This document shows positions 6,561 through 14,010 of a DNA stretch of 17,580 nucleotides, piece after piece (the stretch's first letter is position 1; each line of letters opens with the position of its first letter). Source of the stretch: Clostridiales bacterium. GTDB taxonomy: Bacteria > Bacillota > Clostridia > Oscillospirales > CAG-272. The notes below the pieces were generated by a model. That model did no database searches and had not been told where the DNA came from. It saw only the letters and a program-made list of their open reading frames with translations. The stretch covers positions 1 to 17,580 of the forward strand of contig DXYE01000055.1 in NCBI GenBank assembly GCA_019415985.1, given 5' to 3'. The position numbers and the translations under genes are program-made.

Positions 6561-7661
6561 ATGAAAAAGATTATTGTTAATGAAAATCAAAGAGGCTTTC
6601 TTTTCAAAAACGGTAAGTATGTAAAAATGCTTACTTCCGGTAAATACTACGTTTGCGGCGGGAAGGAAATCGAAGTAGTAAATTTGAACCAGCCTATCGT
6701 ATCCAATCAATGTGCGTTAGATATTATTCTTAAGGATAAAACGGTTGCAAATGCCGTTTCAGTCGTCGAGGTAGCGGACGAGCAGCTTGCACTTCATTTT
6801 GTGAACGGAAAGTTTGCTTCTGTGCTCCGTCACGGTAAGTACGCTTTCTGGTCTGTTATCGACAAGCATGAGTATAAGCTTGTGGATATTTCTACGCCCG
6901 AAGTCAAGAGTGAGGTGCCTGAGTACATCTTCTCTAAAATCCCTGCTATCTATTACACAAAGATAGAAGTTTTGGAGTATCAGAAAGCAAGGCTTTACTT
7001 CAATCAGAAGCTCGTCAGAATTCTGGATGCAGGCACCTACTATTTCTGGAAAATCGGCGTTAAGATCGACGTTGATTTTGTGGATACCAGACTGACGCAG
7101 ATGAATATCACCGGTCAGGAGATTCTGACACGGGATAAGGTTTCACTCCGTATCAATTTCGTCTGCAACTACCGCGTGACAGATTGCGTAAAGATTCTTA
7201 CCGAGATTGATGACTTTGCAGAACAGATTCATGTCGCGGCACAGTTGGCTCTCCGTGAGTATGTAGGCCAATACAAGCTGGATGAAATACTTGAAAATAA
7301 AGCGCAGATGTCCGGGTTTGTATTTGATAAGTTAAAAGCAAAAGAAAAAGATCTGTTTGTGGAAATCAAGGATGCCGGCGTGAAGGATATTATTCTTCCC
7401 GGTGAGATCCGCGAGATCATGAACACCGTCCTGGTGGCTGAAAAGCGTGCGCAGGCCAATGTTATTTCACGCCGCGAGGAGATTGCCTCTACCAGGTCCC
7501 TCCTGAATACAGCAAAGCTGATGGAGGAAAATCAGACCCTTTATAAGCTCAAGGAGCTTGAATACGTCGAGCGTATCTGTGAGAATGTCGGCAACATCAA
7601 TTTGAACGGCAATGGAGATGTTTTAACTCAGCTTACAGGTATTCTCAGGGGCAATACTTAA
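6561..7661 (+). CDS. Soluble SPFH/slipin-like protein with triplicated N-terminal repeat
   Basis: A 366-residue protein of the SPFH (band 7, stomatin/slipin) superfamily, which forms ring-like oligomers. The SPFH core is at about 165-300 (FVDTRLTQMNITGQEILTRD, a classic slipin strand, then ALREYVGQY and the helix around REIMNTVLVAEKRAQANVI). The 300-366 tail is the helical oligomerisation end (RREEIASTRSLLNTAKLMEE). Unlike usual slipins it has no N-terminal membrane segment. Instead, a unit of about 65 residues is repeated three times, starting near residues 5, 68 and 134: NENQRGFLFKNGKYVKML, VADEQLALHFVNGKFASVL and LEYQKARLYFNQKLVRIL, each followed by GKYYV, GKYAFW or GTYYFW. Start 6561 is set by AGGAGGT. 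rtcB follows after 72 bases without a terminator, so the two are one operon. Slipin genes are known neighbours of rtcB in repair operons; the biochemical role is unknown. Confidence 0.85.
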   Translation: MKKIIVNENQRGFLFKNGKYVKMLTSGKYYVCGGKEIEVVNLNQPIVSNQCALDIILKDKTVANAVSVVEVADEQLALHFVNGKFASVLRHGKYAFWSVIDKHEYKLVDISTPEVKSEVPEYIFSKIPAIYYTKIEVLEYQKARLYFNQKLVRILDAGTYYFWKIGVKIDVDFVDTRLTQMNITGQEILTRDKVSLRINFVCNYRVTDCVKILTEIDDFAEQIHVAAQLALREYVGQYKLDEILENKAQMSGFVFDKLKAKEKDLFVEIKDAGVKDIILPGEIREIMNTVLVAEKRAQANVISRREEIASTRSLLNTAKLMEENQTLYKLKELEYVERICENVGNINLNGNGDVLTQLTGILRGNT

Positions 7662-7733
7662 TTTTTATGTTCAGGTCGGAAGAAGCTGTTATATTGTTTT
7701 GCCTTCTATCGACTTTTCAGAAAGGAAATCATC

Positions 7734-8942
7734 ATGATAGAGATCATAGGAAAATACAACACCGCTAAGTGCTATACAAACGAGCTCGAAGATGGCGCCT
7801 GCGAGCAAATTAAGGCGATATGCAACGAAGAAGCGTTCGCAGCCTCCAAAATTAGAATTATGCCTGACGTACACGCCGGAAAGGGATGTACCATCGGCAC
7901 CACCATGACCATTGTTGATAAGGTGGTTCCCAATATGGTGGGCGTGGATATTGGTTGCGGCATGTATACTGTCAGCCTCGGAAAAGTCAATATCGACTTT
8001 GAAAAGTTTGACAGGGCGGCGCATTTTATTCCCTGCGGACGAAGTGTATGGGAGGGAAGACAGGAGAGATTTGATCTGACAGCTCTTCGCTGCTATCGAA
8101 ACCTCAAGGATACAAGAAGATTGGAAAGAAGTCTCGGAACTTTAGGCGGAGGAAACCACTTTATTGAGATTGATGCTGATACGGACGGAAACAAATATCT
8201 TATTCTTCACTCCGGAAGCCGGAACCTCGGTACGCAGGTGGCGGCGTACTATCAGGGCGTCGCTGTCGCTCTGAACCTTGGCAAAGAGGAGTATTTTCAG
8301 AAGAGAGACGATATCATCCGTACCTACAAAGAGGAGGGGCGCAGAAGTGAGATTCAGGCAGCCCTCAAGGCGTTATCGAACGAGTGGGAGGAAAAAGTGC
8401 CAACGATGCCCCGCGAGCTTTGTTACCTCTACGGCTCCTTTATGGAGGATTACCTCTATGATATCAACATCTGTCAGCAGTTTGCACGTCGCAATCGCGA
8501 AAAAATGGCGGAGATCTTACTCGAGAAGACAGAGCTTCCCTCGGGGCGCGCCTTCCATACGGTACATAACTATATTGACATGGAGGAGATGATCCTGCGC
8601 AAGGGGGCGGTTTCCGCAAAGGCAGGAGAGCAGCTTTTGATCCCCATCAACATGCGTGACGGAAGCCTGATCTGTATCGGCAGGGGAAACAGGGATTGGA
8701 ACAATTCCGCGCCACATGGTGCAGGTCGTCTGATGTCTCGCTCTATTGCCTTTGAAAGACTTACTCTGGAGGAGTACACGGCGCAAATGGCGGGTATCTA
8801 CTCGACCTGCGTGAATTCCTCTACCCTTGATGAGTCTCCTATGGCATACAAAAACATGGCCGAGATCGTGGAGAATATCGAGCCGACGGCCGAGATTATT
8901 GCCCACATAAAGCCTATTTACAATTTCAAAGCGGCAGAGTAA
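7734..8942 (+). CDS. rtcB: RNA-splicing ligase RtcB (3'-phosphate/5'-OH RNA ligase)
   Basis: RtcB joins RNA 3'-phosphate or 2',3'-cyclic phosphate ends to 5'-OH ends, using GTP and Mn2+. It thus repairs tRNA and other RNA cut by ribotoxins. The 402 residues match the E. coli enzyme in length. Key residues are all present: metal ligands in VDIGCGM (Asp72, Cys75), GGGNHF (His142) and LHSGSRN (His159); His278 in TVHNY; and the catalytic histidine His328 in APHGAGR, which takes up GMP. The ATG at 7734 follows GAAAGGA at a normal distance. The gene closes an operon with the slipin gene, behind the structured RNA and two WYL regulators. No RtcA cyclase, archease or Ro60 gene is in the window. The enzyme should act in the cytoplasm under RNA-damage stress. 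Identity is very sure. Confidence 0.96.
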   Translation: MIEIIGKYNTAKCYTNELEDGACEQIKAICNEEAFAASKIRIMPDVHAGKGCTIGTTMTIVDKVVPNMVGVDIGCGMYTVSLGKVNIDFEKFDRAAHFIPCGRSVWEGRQERFDLTALRCYRNLKDTRRLERSLGTLGGGNHFIEIDADTDGNKYLILHSGSRNLGTQVAAYYQGVAVALNLGKEEYFQKRDDIIRTYKEEGRRSEIQAALKALSNEWEEKVPTMPRELCYLYGSFMEDYLYDINICQQFARRNREKMAEILLEKTELPSGRAFHTVHNYIDMEEMILRKGAVSAKAGEQLLIPINMRDGSLICIGRGNRDWNNSAPHGAGRLMSRSIAFERLTLEEYTAQMAGIYSTCVNSSTLDESPMAYKNMAEIVENIEPTAEIIAHIKPIYNFKAAE

Positions 8943-8943
8943 A

Positions 8944-8982
8944 AAAACAGAAGCATTGCGCGGTACGGCAGTGCTTTTGTTT
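8944..8982 (+). terminator. Terminator after rtcB, likely bidirectional
   Basis: AAGCATTGC (8951-8959) pairs with GCAGTGCTT (8968-8976) with one G-T pair. The flanking AAACAG and TTGTTT extend the helix by several pairs with one mismatch, and a T-rich run follows. It closes the RNA-repair cassette. Confidence 0.85.
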
Positions 8983-9215
8983 GTATATGGACGATCATTT
9001 GACTGTCTTAAGTGTGTTGCGGTGAGGCAGGACTTGGGATATACCGAATGGGAAAAGGCCACGCTTAACGACGGAAGAGGCGTCGATATATTCCGGCATC
9101 GAATAAAACCCCCTGTCCGTGAGCATCCAAATGGAGAGAATTACGTATCCGGCTCAAAAATGCTTGTTGTGCGAATTCGCAGGGTTATACGGAGTTGTGT
9201 GCTTTACCGGATCCC

Positions 9216-9233
9216 CTGTCTGATGCCAGACAG
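9216..9233. repeat. Perfect 7-bp inverted repeat
   Basis: CTGTCTG (9216-9222) and CAGACAG (9227-9233) pair around ATGC. It lies in the gene-free stretch behind rtcB. Curiously, TTGTCTG and CAGACAA form a similar helix in the structured RNA at 6415-6450. Confidence 0.5.
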
Positions 9234-9429
9234 TCATACAAGGCGCACAATACCCGGTATACATGTAAAATCAAGATCCTGAGCGGAAAAAATGAAGGAA
9301 TATGGAAAGCGTCCGTGATACCGGACCGGTCCCGCAATATAAGCTTTGCTGTTCGGCAGCGTTTTCCGCTGTTACAGGACGCATGGAATCCCTTTACGCA
9401 CTGTAAGAGCTATTTATTCAAAGAAATCG

Positions 9430-9449
9430 CGGACGCTCAGGCGTCCGCA
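9430..9449. repeat. Perfect 8-bp GC-rich inverted repeat
   Basis: GCGGACGC (9430-9437) and GCGTCCGC (9442-9449) are perfectly complementary around TCAG. No T run follows. The role is unknown: RNA hairpin, protein site or repeat element. Confidence 0.6.
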
Positions 9450-9593
9450 CGGGATTTGCCGCCGACCGCTGTGGTATTGAAATACTCTTTCATCTATTCG
9501 CTTCATAACTGCTGCATTGCTGAAAGGTACAAAATGCCTGATAAATCCATATCCCGACCCATGAAATATGTACATTGTTATAAGGAAAGACTC

Positions 9594-9622
9594 TTTACAT
9601 TTTTTGGAATTTATGCTATACT
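9594..9622 (+). promoter_or_regulatory. Sigma-A promoter of dapF
   Basis: TTTACA (9594-9599) and TATACT (9617-9622) are 17 bases apart, with a TGC extension at 9614-9616. The leader is about 35 bases, too short for a lysine riboswitch. Confidence 0.75.
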
Positions 9623-9662
9623 TTTGTCAGTTAGTTGTATATAATGGAACGGAGGATGGCAA

Positions 9663-10517
9663 ATGACGAGATCTTTTGTAAAAATGCACGGCTGCGGTAA
9701 CGATTACATTTACTTTGATTGCCTTAAGGAGATGCTCGAATCACCGGAAAGCGCTGCAATTGCACTGTCAGACAGGCACTTCGGTATTGGCGGAGACGGT
9801 ATCGTCCTTATTTGTCCCTCCGACTGCGCAGATGTGAAAATGCGTATGTTCAATATCGATGGCTCTGAGGGAAAAATGTGCGGCAACGCTATTCGTTGCG
9901 TTGCAAAGTATGTATATGACAGCGGCATCGTACAGCGCAAAGCCATGACCGTTGAGACATTGTCCGGAATCAAAAAGCTGGAGGTCTTTATACCTCCGGA
10001 AGAAACCAAAGTCAGGACCGTACGGGTGGATATGGGACCGGCATCCTTTTTGCCGCAGTCGATCCCAGTAAAATTGGATGGGGAAGCCGTCATTGCAAGG
10101 CAGGTGACAGTCGGCGGCGAGCTACGGCAAATCACCTGCGTTTCCATGGGGAATCCCCACGCAGTGATCTTTCTGCATGAAGAAACCGATCTCGAATACT
10201 TTGATGTGAAGGGAATAGGGAGGTCTATTGAATTCGATCCGCTTTTTCCGGAAAGAGTAAATGTAGAATTCGTAAAAAAATTATCGGAAAATACATTTCA
10301 AATGCGGGTATGGGAGCGCGGAAGCGGAGAAACGTGGGCATGCGGAACCGGTGCATGCGCTGTGGCGGCAGCAGCGGTGAAGAACGGCCTGTGCCGGGAA
10401 GGTGAAGAAATCACGGTGAAACTGCGCGGCGGAGATCTGACGATTGTGTATGCACAAGACAAGGTGACCATGAGCGGAGGGGCCACTGAGGTTTTCCGCG
10501 GCTGTGTGGAGTTATAA
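9663..10517 (+). CDS. dapF: Diaminopimelate epimerase
   Basis: DapF converts LL-diaminopimelate to meso-diaminopimelate, the last step before lysine and a building block of peptidoglycan. It needs no cofactor and uses two cysteines as base and acid. Both are in their signature contexts: Cys73 in GSEGKMCGNAIRC and Cys227 in GETWACGTGAC. The N-terminal substrate motif MHGCGNDYIYFD is complete, with Asn13. The 284-residue length is normal. The ATG at 9663 lies behind GGAGG (about 9651-9656). Its own promoter precedes it, and dapL follows after 194 bases with a separate promoter, so the two genes are neighbours in pathway and place but probably not a strict operon. Confidence 0.96.
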   Translation: MTRSFVKMHGCGNDYIYFDCLKEMLESPESAAIALSDRHFGIGGDGIVLICPSDCADVKMRMFNIDGSEGKMCGNAIRCVAKYVYDSGIVQRKAMTVETLSGIKKLEVFIPPEETKVRTVRVDMGPASFLPQSIPVKLDGEAVIARQVTVGGELRQITCVSMGNPHAVIFLHEETDLEYFDVKGIGRSIEFDPLFPERVNVEFVKKLSENTFQMRVWERGSGETWACGTGACAVAAAAVKNGLCREGEEITVKLRGGDLTIVYAQDKVTMSGGATEVFRGCVEL

Positions 10518-10541
10518 TGCCATAGAAAGACATTAAATCGA

Positions 10542-10570
10542 TTGACTGCAAAAAAATATTATGATATGGC
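10542..10570 (+). promoter_or_regulatory. Promoter of dapL
   Basis: TTGACT (10542-10547) is followed after 17 bases by TATGGC (10565-10570), preceded by TGA at 10562-10564, an extended -10. This gives a leader of about 135 bases before dapL. Confidence 0.55.
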
Positions 10571-10601
10571 TTGTTTTCTGTTTTAGAGATTTCAATTGTT
10601 T

Positions 10602-10665
10602 TTGCTGTCCGTGCGGTGGTGAAATGACACTTTTGTAAAATTCGTAAGAATAATTTTAACAGCAA
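10602..10665 (+). promoter_or_regulatory. Paired element in the dapL leader
   Basis: TTGCTGT (10602-10608) pairs perfectly with ACAGCAA (10659-10665). Inside, AAAATTC (10637-10643) can fold back on GAAT and TTT (10648-10656) around GTAA, with a small bulge. It does not show the known motifs of a lysine riboswitch. Function unknown. Confidence 0.35.
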
Positions 10666-10711
10666 TAGCGATGCATCTATTGATTTTAAATGCAGAGAGG
10701 AATGAGAGCGC

Positions 10712-11905
10712 ATGAAACTTAACAAAAACTATTTAAAACTGAAAAGCAGCTATCTCTTTTCTGATATTGCGCAGAAGGTAGCCGCATACCGTGCAGAGCA
10801 TCCAGATCGGAAGATCATCAGCCTGGGAATCGGTGACGTGACACAGCCGCTGACGCCGGCAGTCATCGAGGCCATGCACAGAGCCGTCGGGGAAATGGCA
10901 CGAGCCGAAACATTCCGGGGATACGGTCCGGAACAGGGCTATGTGTTTCTGCGGGAAGCTATTCAAAGCTATTATACGGGATACGGTGTAAAACTCGGTC
11001 TTGATGAAATTTTTGTAAGCGATGGCGCCAAAAGCGATCTCGGAAACATTCTTGATCTGTTTTCAAAGGAAAATGTTGTGCTGATCCCCGATCCTGTATA
11101 TCCTGTCTATGTAGATACCAATATAATGGATGGCCGGAAAATTGTATATATGAAAGCGACGGCAGATAACGGCTGTCTGCCAATGCCGGATGAGTTGACA
11201 GACACGCATGCAGACATTATTTATTTATGCTCGCCCAACAATCCGACAGGAGCTGTCTATACACGGGACCAGCTTGCCAAATGGGTCTCTTATGCTATTG
11301 AACAAAATGCACTGATTCTCTTTGACGCTGCATATGAAGCGTTTATTTCCGATGAAAACTGTCCGCACAGTATATATGAAATAAACGGAGCCGAAAAATG
11401 TGCAATTGAATTTTGCTCTCTATCTAAATCTGCCGGATTTACGGGTACACGTTTGGGGTATACGGTTGTGCCGCATACGTTGGCGGAGGACGGCGGAATG
11501 TCTCTGAATAAAATGTGGCTGAGACGTCAGACAACTAAATTTAACGGTGTTTCCTATGTGGTTCAAAGAGCAGCAGAAGCACATTTTTCGCCGGAGGGAC
11601 AGAAGCAGTCGCAGAAGCTAGTTGGTTATTATAAAGAAAATGCAAAGATTTTGATGCAGGCGCTCGACAGTGCCGGTATTTCTTACACCGGCGGTAAAAA
11701 TTCTCCGTATTTATGGATGCGCTGCCCTTATGGAATGCAGTCATGGACGTATTTTGATAAGCTTCTTCACGAGGCTCAGGTTGTGGGAACGCCTGGTGCT
11801 GGATTCGGAGAACAGGGAGAAGGATATTTTCGGTTAACCGCATTCGGTAGCCGCGAAGACGCGCTTGAGGCATCTCAGAGAATCAAAAGCCTTACTGTTG
11901 GATAA
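10712..11905 (+). CDS. dapL: LL-diaminopimelate aminotransferase
   Basis: DapL makes LL-diaminopimelate directly from tetrahydrodipicolinate and glutamate, by-passing the succinyl or acetyl steps. The product is the substrate of DapF next door. It is a fold-type I PLP enzyme in the cytoplasm. The 397 residues show the family features: GIGDVTQPL (39-47), SDGAKSD (103-109), SPNNPTG (174-180), Asp205 in LFDAAYEAF, the Schiff-base lysine Lys239 in SLSKSAGFTGTRLGY, and Arg374 in GYFRLTAFGS, expected to hold the substrate carboxylate. The ATG at 10712 lies behind AGAGAGGAATGAGAG. It has its own likely promoter and a strong terminator. The DapL route occurs in many Clostridia, plants and chlamydiae. 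Confidence 0.95.
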   Translation: MKLNKNYLKLKSSYLFSDIAQKVAAYRAEHPDRKIISLGIGDVTQPLTPAVIEAMHRAVGEMARAETFRGYGPEQGYVFLREAIQSYYTGYGVKLGLDEIFVSDGAKSDLGNILDLFSKENVVLIPDPVYPVYVDTNIMDGRKIVYMKATADNGCLPMPDELTDTHADIIYLCSPNNPTGAVYTRDQLAKWVSYAIEQNALILFDAAYEAFISDENCPHSIYEINGAEKCAIEFCSLSKSAGFTGTRLGYTVVPHTLAEDGGMSLNKMWLRRQTTKFNGVSYVVQRAAEAHFSPEGQKQSQKLVGYYKENAKILMQALDSAGISYTGGKNSPYLWMRCPYGMQSWTYFDKLLHEAQVVGTPGAGFGEQGEGYFRLTAFGSREDALEASQRIKSLTVG

Positions 11906-11959
11906 CCGAGCTTGCTAGTCGAGGCTGTCTGATTCTTTAGACGATGTTATGGGAAATAC

Positions 11960-11991
11960 GGGCGAAAGTCATAAAGACCTTCGCCCTTTTT
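11960..11991 (+). terminator. Terminator after dapL
   Basis: GGGCGAAAGTC (11960-11970) pairs with GACCTTCGCCC (11976-11986) with one mismatch around ATAAA, followed by TTTTTATT. Confidence 0.88.
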
Positions 11992-12103
11992 ATTGTATAT
12001 ACGAAATAAAACGCAGAAATTTAAAAGACCGCTGCTCCGAAAAAGACAAACAAGTAAAACAAAACGATCATTTTAAAGTTATAACATTTATCGGGCGAGC
12101 ATA

Positions 12104-12109
12104 TATAAT
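12104..12109 (+). promoter_or_regulatory. Possible -10 in the AT-rich gap
   Basis: TATAAT at 12104-12109, with ATAACA (12081-12086) 17 bases upstream as a poor -35. It could drive the interrupted small ORF or the YlmC-type gene behind it. A sporulation sigma factor cannot be excluded. Confidence 0.35.
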
Positions 12110-12224
12110 AGAATAGTGGAAGTAAATATCTAAAGTGGAGAGAAAGACTCTAATAAAAAATATAAATAAATGAATTGAGCCATTTGAGGTCCTCAGCAGA
12201 TAAATTTTTGTATAAATAGACTGC

Positions 12225-12380
12225 ATGTCAAGAGAAGATGGGATAGCGGGTTAAAAAAAGTTTAATGAGAATTTAGAGCAGATGACGTTAGTTGCTTCAG
12301 AGTTTTTATCCGTGATAGATGATAAATGGATACGATGCAGACTGATGAAAGAACTGAAACTACCGATGCTGGATCTATAA
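12225..12380 (+). pseudogene. Small ORF interrupted by one in-frame stop
   Basis: From ATG 12225 the frame reads MSREDGIAG, meets TAA at 12252, then stays open as KKFNENLEQM and on to a second TAA at 12378. The inner ATG at 12282 would give a 32-residue peptide (MTLVASEFLSVIDDKWIRCR then MKELKLPMLDL). The part after the stop looks like a well-formed amphipathic helical peptide rather than random translation. No good ribosome binding site stands before either ATG. It may be a decayed small gene, a real short peptide, or chance. I do not recognise it. The remainder of the gap 11992-12440 is AT-rich and otherwise featureless. Confidence 0.25.
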
Positions 12381-12444
12381 GTAGTTCATTGTCATACGAG
12401 GATATTGTCTTTCCAGGATTGAATTCATTAAAAGGAAAGGTGAG

Positions 12445-12780
12445 TTGGGCGCTAGTTCCGACGGTAAAGATATGAGTTGCTGTGTATGTATTAAAAAGCT
12501 CCGGGACAAGGAAGTCATAAATATCTGTGACGGAAAGAGACTGGGGTTTGTCGATGACGTCGAAATTGATGTAAGCTGCGGCCGCGTGGTATCTCTTGTT
12601 GTTTTTATGGACGATGGCAAATGCTTTTCTATTGGTAAAGGAGAGGAAGTTATGGTCCCATGGGACCGTATTGAAAGAATTGGCGACGATGTAATCCTTG
12701 TCAATATCAATGTGGAAGAGTGCAGAATCTGCGGCCGGGGAGAAGGCGAACGCGAGAAAAAAAAGAAAGGCTTTTTTTAA
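12445..12780 (+). CDS. YlmC/YmxH-family PRC-barrel sporulation-type protein
   Basis: A small protein of the YlmC/YmxH family, common in spore-forming Bacillota and linked to sporulation, with no firm biochemical role. The core motif is clear: KKLRDKEVINICDGKRLGFV, then DDVEIDVSCGRVVSLVV, then VPWDRIERIGDDVILVNI, a PRC-barrel pattern. Two starts compete. TTG at 12445 lies just behind AAAGGAAAGG and gives 111 residues. ATG at 12472 (MSCCVCIKKLRD) gives 102 residues and fits the family's usual beginning, but lacks a good ribosome binding site. CVC near the start and CRIC near the end could bind metal as a pair. The last residues (KKKKGFF) are encoded by an A-rich and T-rich inverted repeat (12758-12778) that may serve as a weak terminator, which would explain the odd tail. 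Confidence 0.8.
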   Translation: MGASSDGKDMSCCVCIKKLRDKEVINICDGKRLGFVDDVEIDVSCGRVVSLVVFMDDGKCFSIGKGEEVMVPWDRIERIGDDVILVNINVEECRICGRGEGEREKKKKGFF

Positions 12781-13008
12781 GCTGCATTATGAGTATCTAA
12801 ATTGAAAGCTTAATTGTATCGTTTACATATCGTTATCTGGGGACAATCGGTGCCGTTGTCTGACTCTGATGCGCCGGTTTTCCCGGATTTTATGCGTTGT
12901 AAAGTTAAGATTTGGCAGTCAATATTAATGTGAAAATAAAAGAAGCAGCAAGGACACTAAAGGTAACGGGATCTAAATGTAAAATAAATGTGAATAAACA
13001 TTGTTGTG

Positions 13009-13037
13009 TTGCGCATTTCCAATATTTATGCTATAAT
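13009..13037 (+). promoter_or_regulatory. Sigma-A promoter of rpsB-tsf
   Basis: TTGCGC (13009-13014) and TATAAT (13032-13037) are exactly 17 bases apart with a TGC extension (13029-13031). The transcript would have a leader of about 120 bases. The stretch 12781-13008 upstream shows no gene. Confidence 0.82.
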
Positions 13038-13078
13038 ATACCAGAATGCAATGTATTTGTTGCATGAAATATTACACA

Positions 13079-13137
13079 CATAACGGAATGTAGCGGATGG
13101 TGCCGAGCGTTCGGTCTGCGCACAGAGAGCCGTTATG
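13079..13137 (+). promoter_or_regulatory. Structured leader of rpsB, likely autoregulatory
   Basis: CATAACGG (13079-13086) pairs perfectly with CCGTTATG (13130-13137). Inside, GTG (13100-13102) can pair with CAC (13121-13123) and CCGA (13103-13106) with TCGG (13111-13114). S2 is known to repress its own operon through the rpsB leader in E. coli and other bacteria. That this hairpin is the S2 site is inference. Confidence 0.55.
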
Positions 13138-13166
13138 GTGGAACAACCAGAAGGAGGACATGCAAT

Positions 13167-13922
13167 ATGTCGATTATTACCATTAAACAGCTGCTTGAGG
13201 CTGGCGTTCATTTCGGACATCACACCAGAAGATGGAACCCTAAAATGGCAGAGTATATTTTTACGGAGAGAAACGGTATCTATATTATCGATTTGCAGAA
13301 GACTGTAAAAAAGTTTGAAGAAGCCTATATGTTTGTACGTGACATGGCTGCGGAAGGCGGAACTTTGCTTTTTGTAGGCACGAAAAAGCAGGCTGCAGAT
13401 GCTATTCGTGAGGAAGCGCAGCGCTGCGGAATGTATTTTGTAAACGTTAGATGGCCGGGCGGCATGATGACCAATTTTCAGACTATAAAGAAATCTATTG
13501 CACGCCTGAATAACCTCGAAAAAATGCGCGATGACGGAACATTTGATCTCCTGCCTAAAAAGGAAGCTGCGGCTTTGGTAAAAGAAATAAACGATCTTCA
13601 AAAGAACCTGGGCGGTATCAAGACGATGAGTACACTGCCGTCTGCCATCTTTATCGTAGATCCTAAAAAAGAAAAAAATGCTGTTGCTGAAGCGAAAAAG
13701 CTGGGCATACCTGTCATTGCTATTGTAGATACCAACTGTGACCCTGATGATGCGGATTATATCATTCCCGGTAATGATGACGCGATTCGCGCAATCAAAT
13801 TAATCTCGTCCGTTCTGGCTGATGCCGTTATCGAAGGACGTCAGGGCGAGCAAATGGAAGAGGCAGCGGAGGAAACTGAGGAGCAGACAGAGGCATCGGC
13901 TGAAGAGAATGCTGCCGAATAA
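13167..13922 (+). CDS. rpsB: 30S ribosomal protein S2
   Basis: S2 is a late-assembling protein of the small ribosomal subunit, placed between head and body, and is needed for S1 or mRNA binding in many bacteria. The 251-residue length is typical. Signature stretches are present: AGVHFGHHTRRWNPKM (12-27), NGIYIIDLQKT (36-46), VRWPGGMMTNFQTI (94-107), and LPSAIFIVDPKKE followed by AVAEAKKLGIPVIAIVDTNC. The acidic tail (about 230-251, Glu-rich) is common in Bacillota S2. The ATG at 13167 lies behind AAGGAGGA. tsf follows after 130 bases without a terminator, the usual rpsB-tsf order. Confidence 0.97.
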   Translation: MSIITIKQLLEAGVHFGHHTRRWNPKMAEYIFTERNGIYIIDLQKTVKKFEEAYMFVRDMAAEGGTLLFVGTKKQAADAIREEAQRCGMYFVNVRWPGGMMTNFQTIKKSIARLNNLEKMRDDGTFDLLPKKEAAALVKEINDLQKNLGGIKTMSTLPSAIFIVDPKKEKNAVAEAKKLGIPVIAIVDTNCDPDDADYIIPGNDDAIRAIKLISSVLADAVIEGRQGEQMEEAAEETEEQTEASAEENAAE

Positions 13923-14010
13923 CGCCGAATAACAAAGATTAAAATTGAAAATTTCTTACGGACGATTTATCATGATGAATCATTGCGTCCTAAAATGAAT
14001 CAAGAAAGGA

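Larger units (their letters stand above)
8983..9593. other. Gene-free stretch of about 610 bases with two perfect hairpins
   Basis: Open frames occur but none has a convincing start, ribosome binding site or family likeness. Two perfect inverted repeats stand out: CTGTCTG-ATGC-CAGACAG (9216-9233) and GCGGACGC-TCAG-GCGTCCGC (9430-9449). Neither is followed by a T run, so they are not simple terminators. The stretch could hold an undetected small RNA or the decayed remains of a gene. Confidence 0.5.

Noticed and set aside
9010..9148. Minus-strand peptide MLTDRGFYSMPEYIDAS, reminiscent of transposase DRGFYS motifs
   Set aside because: The open frame is only about 45 codons, no other transposase motif or terminal inverted repeat was found, and the likeness may be chance.
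8956..9644. Plus-strand open frames 8956-9282 and 9195-9644
   Set aside because: The first begins in the rtcB terminator and the second runs through the dapF promoter. Neither has a ribosome binding site or recognisable motifs.
9629..9662. Lysine riboswitch before dapF
   Set aside because: The leader after the promoter is only about 35 bases, far too short.
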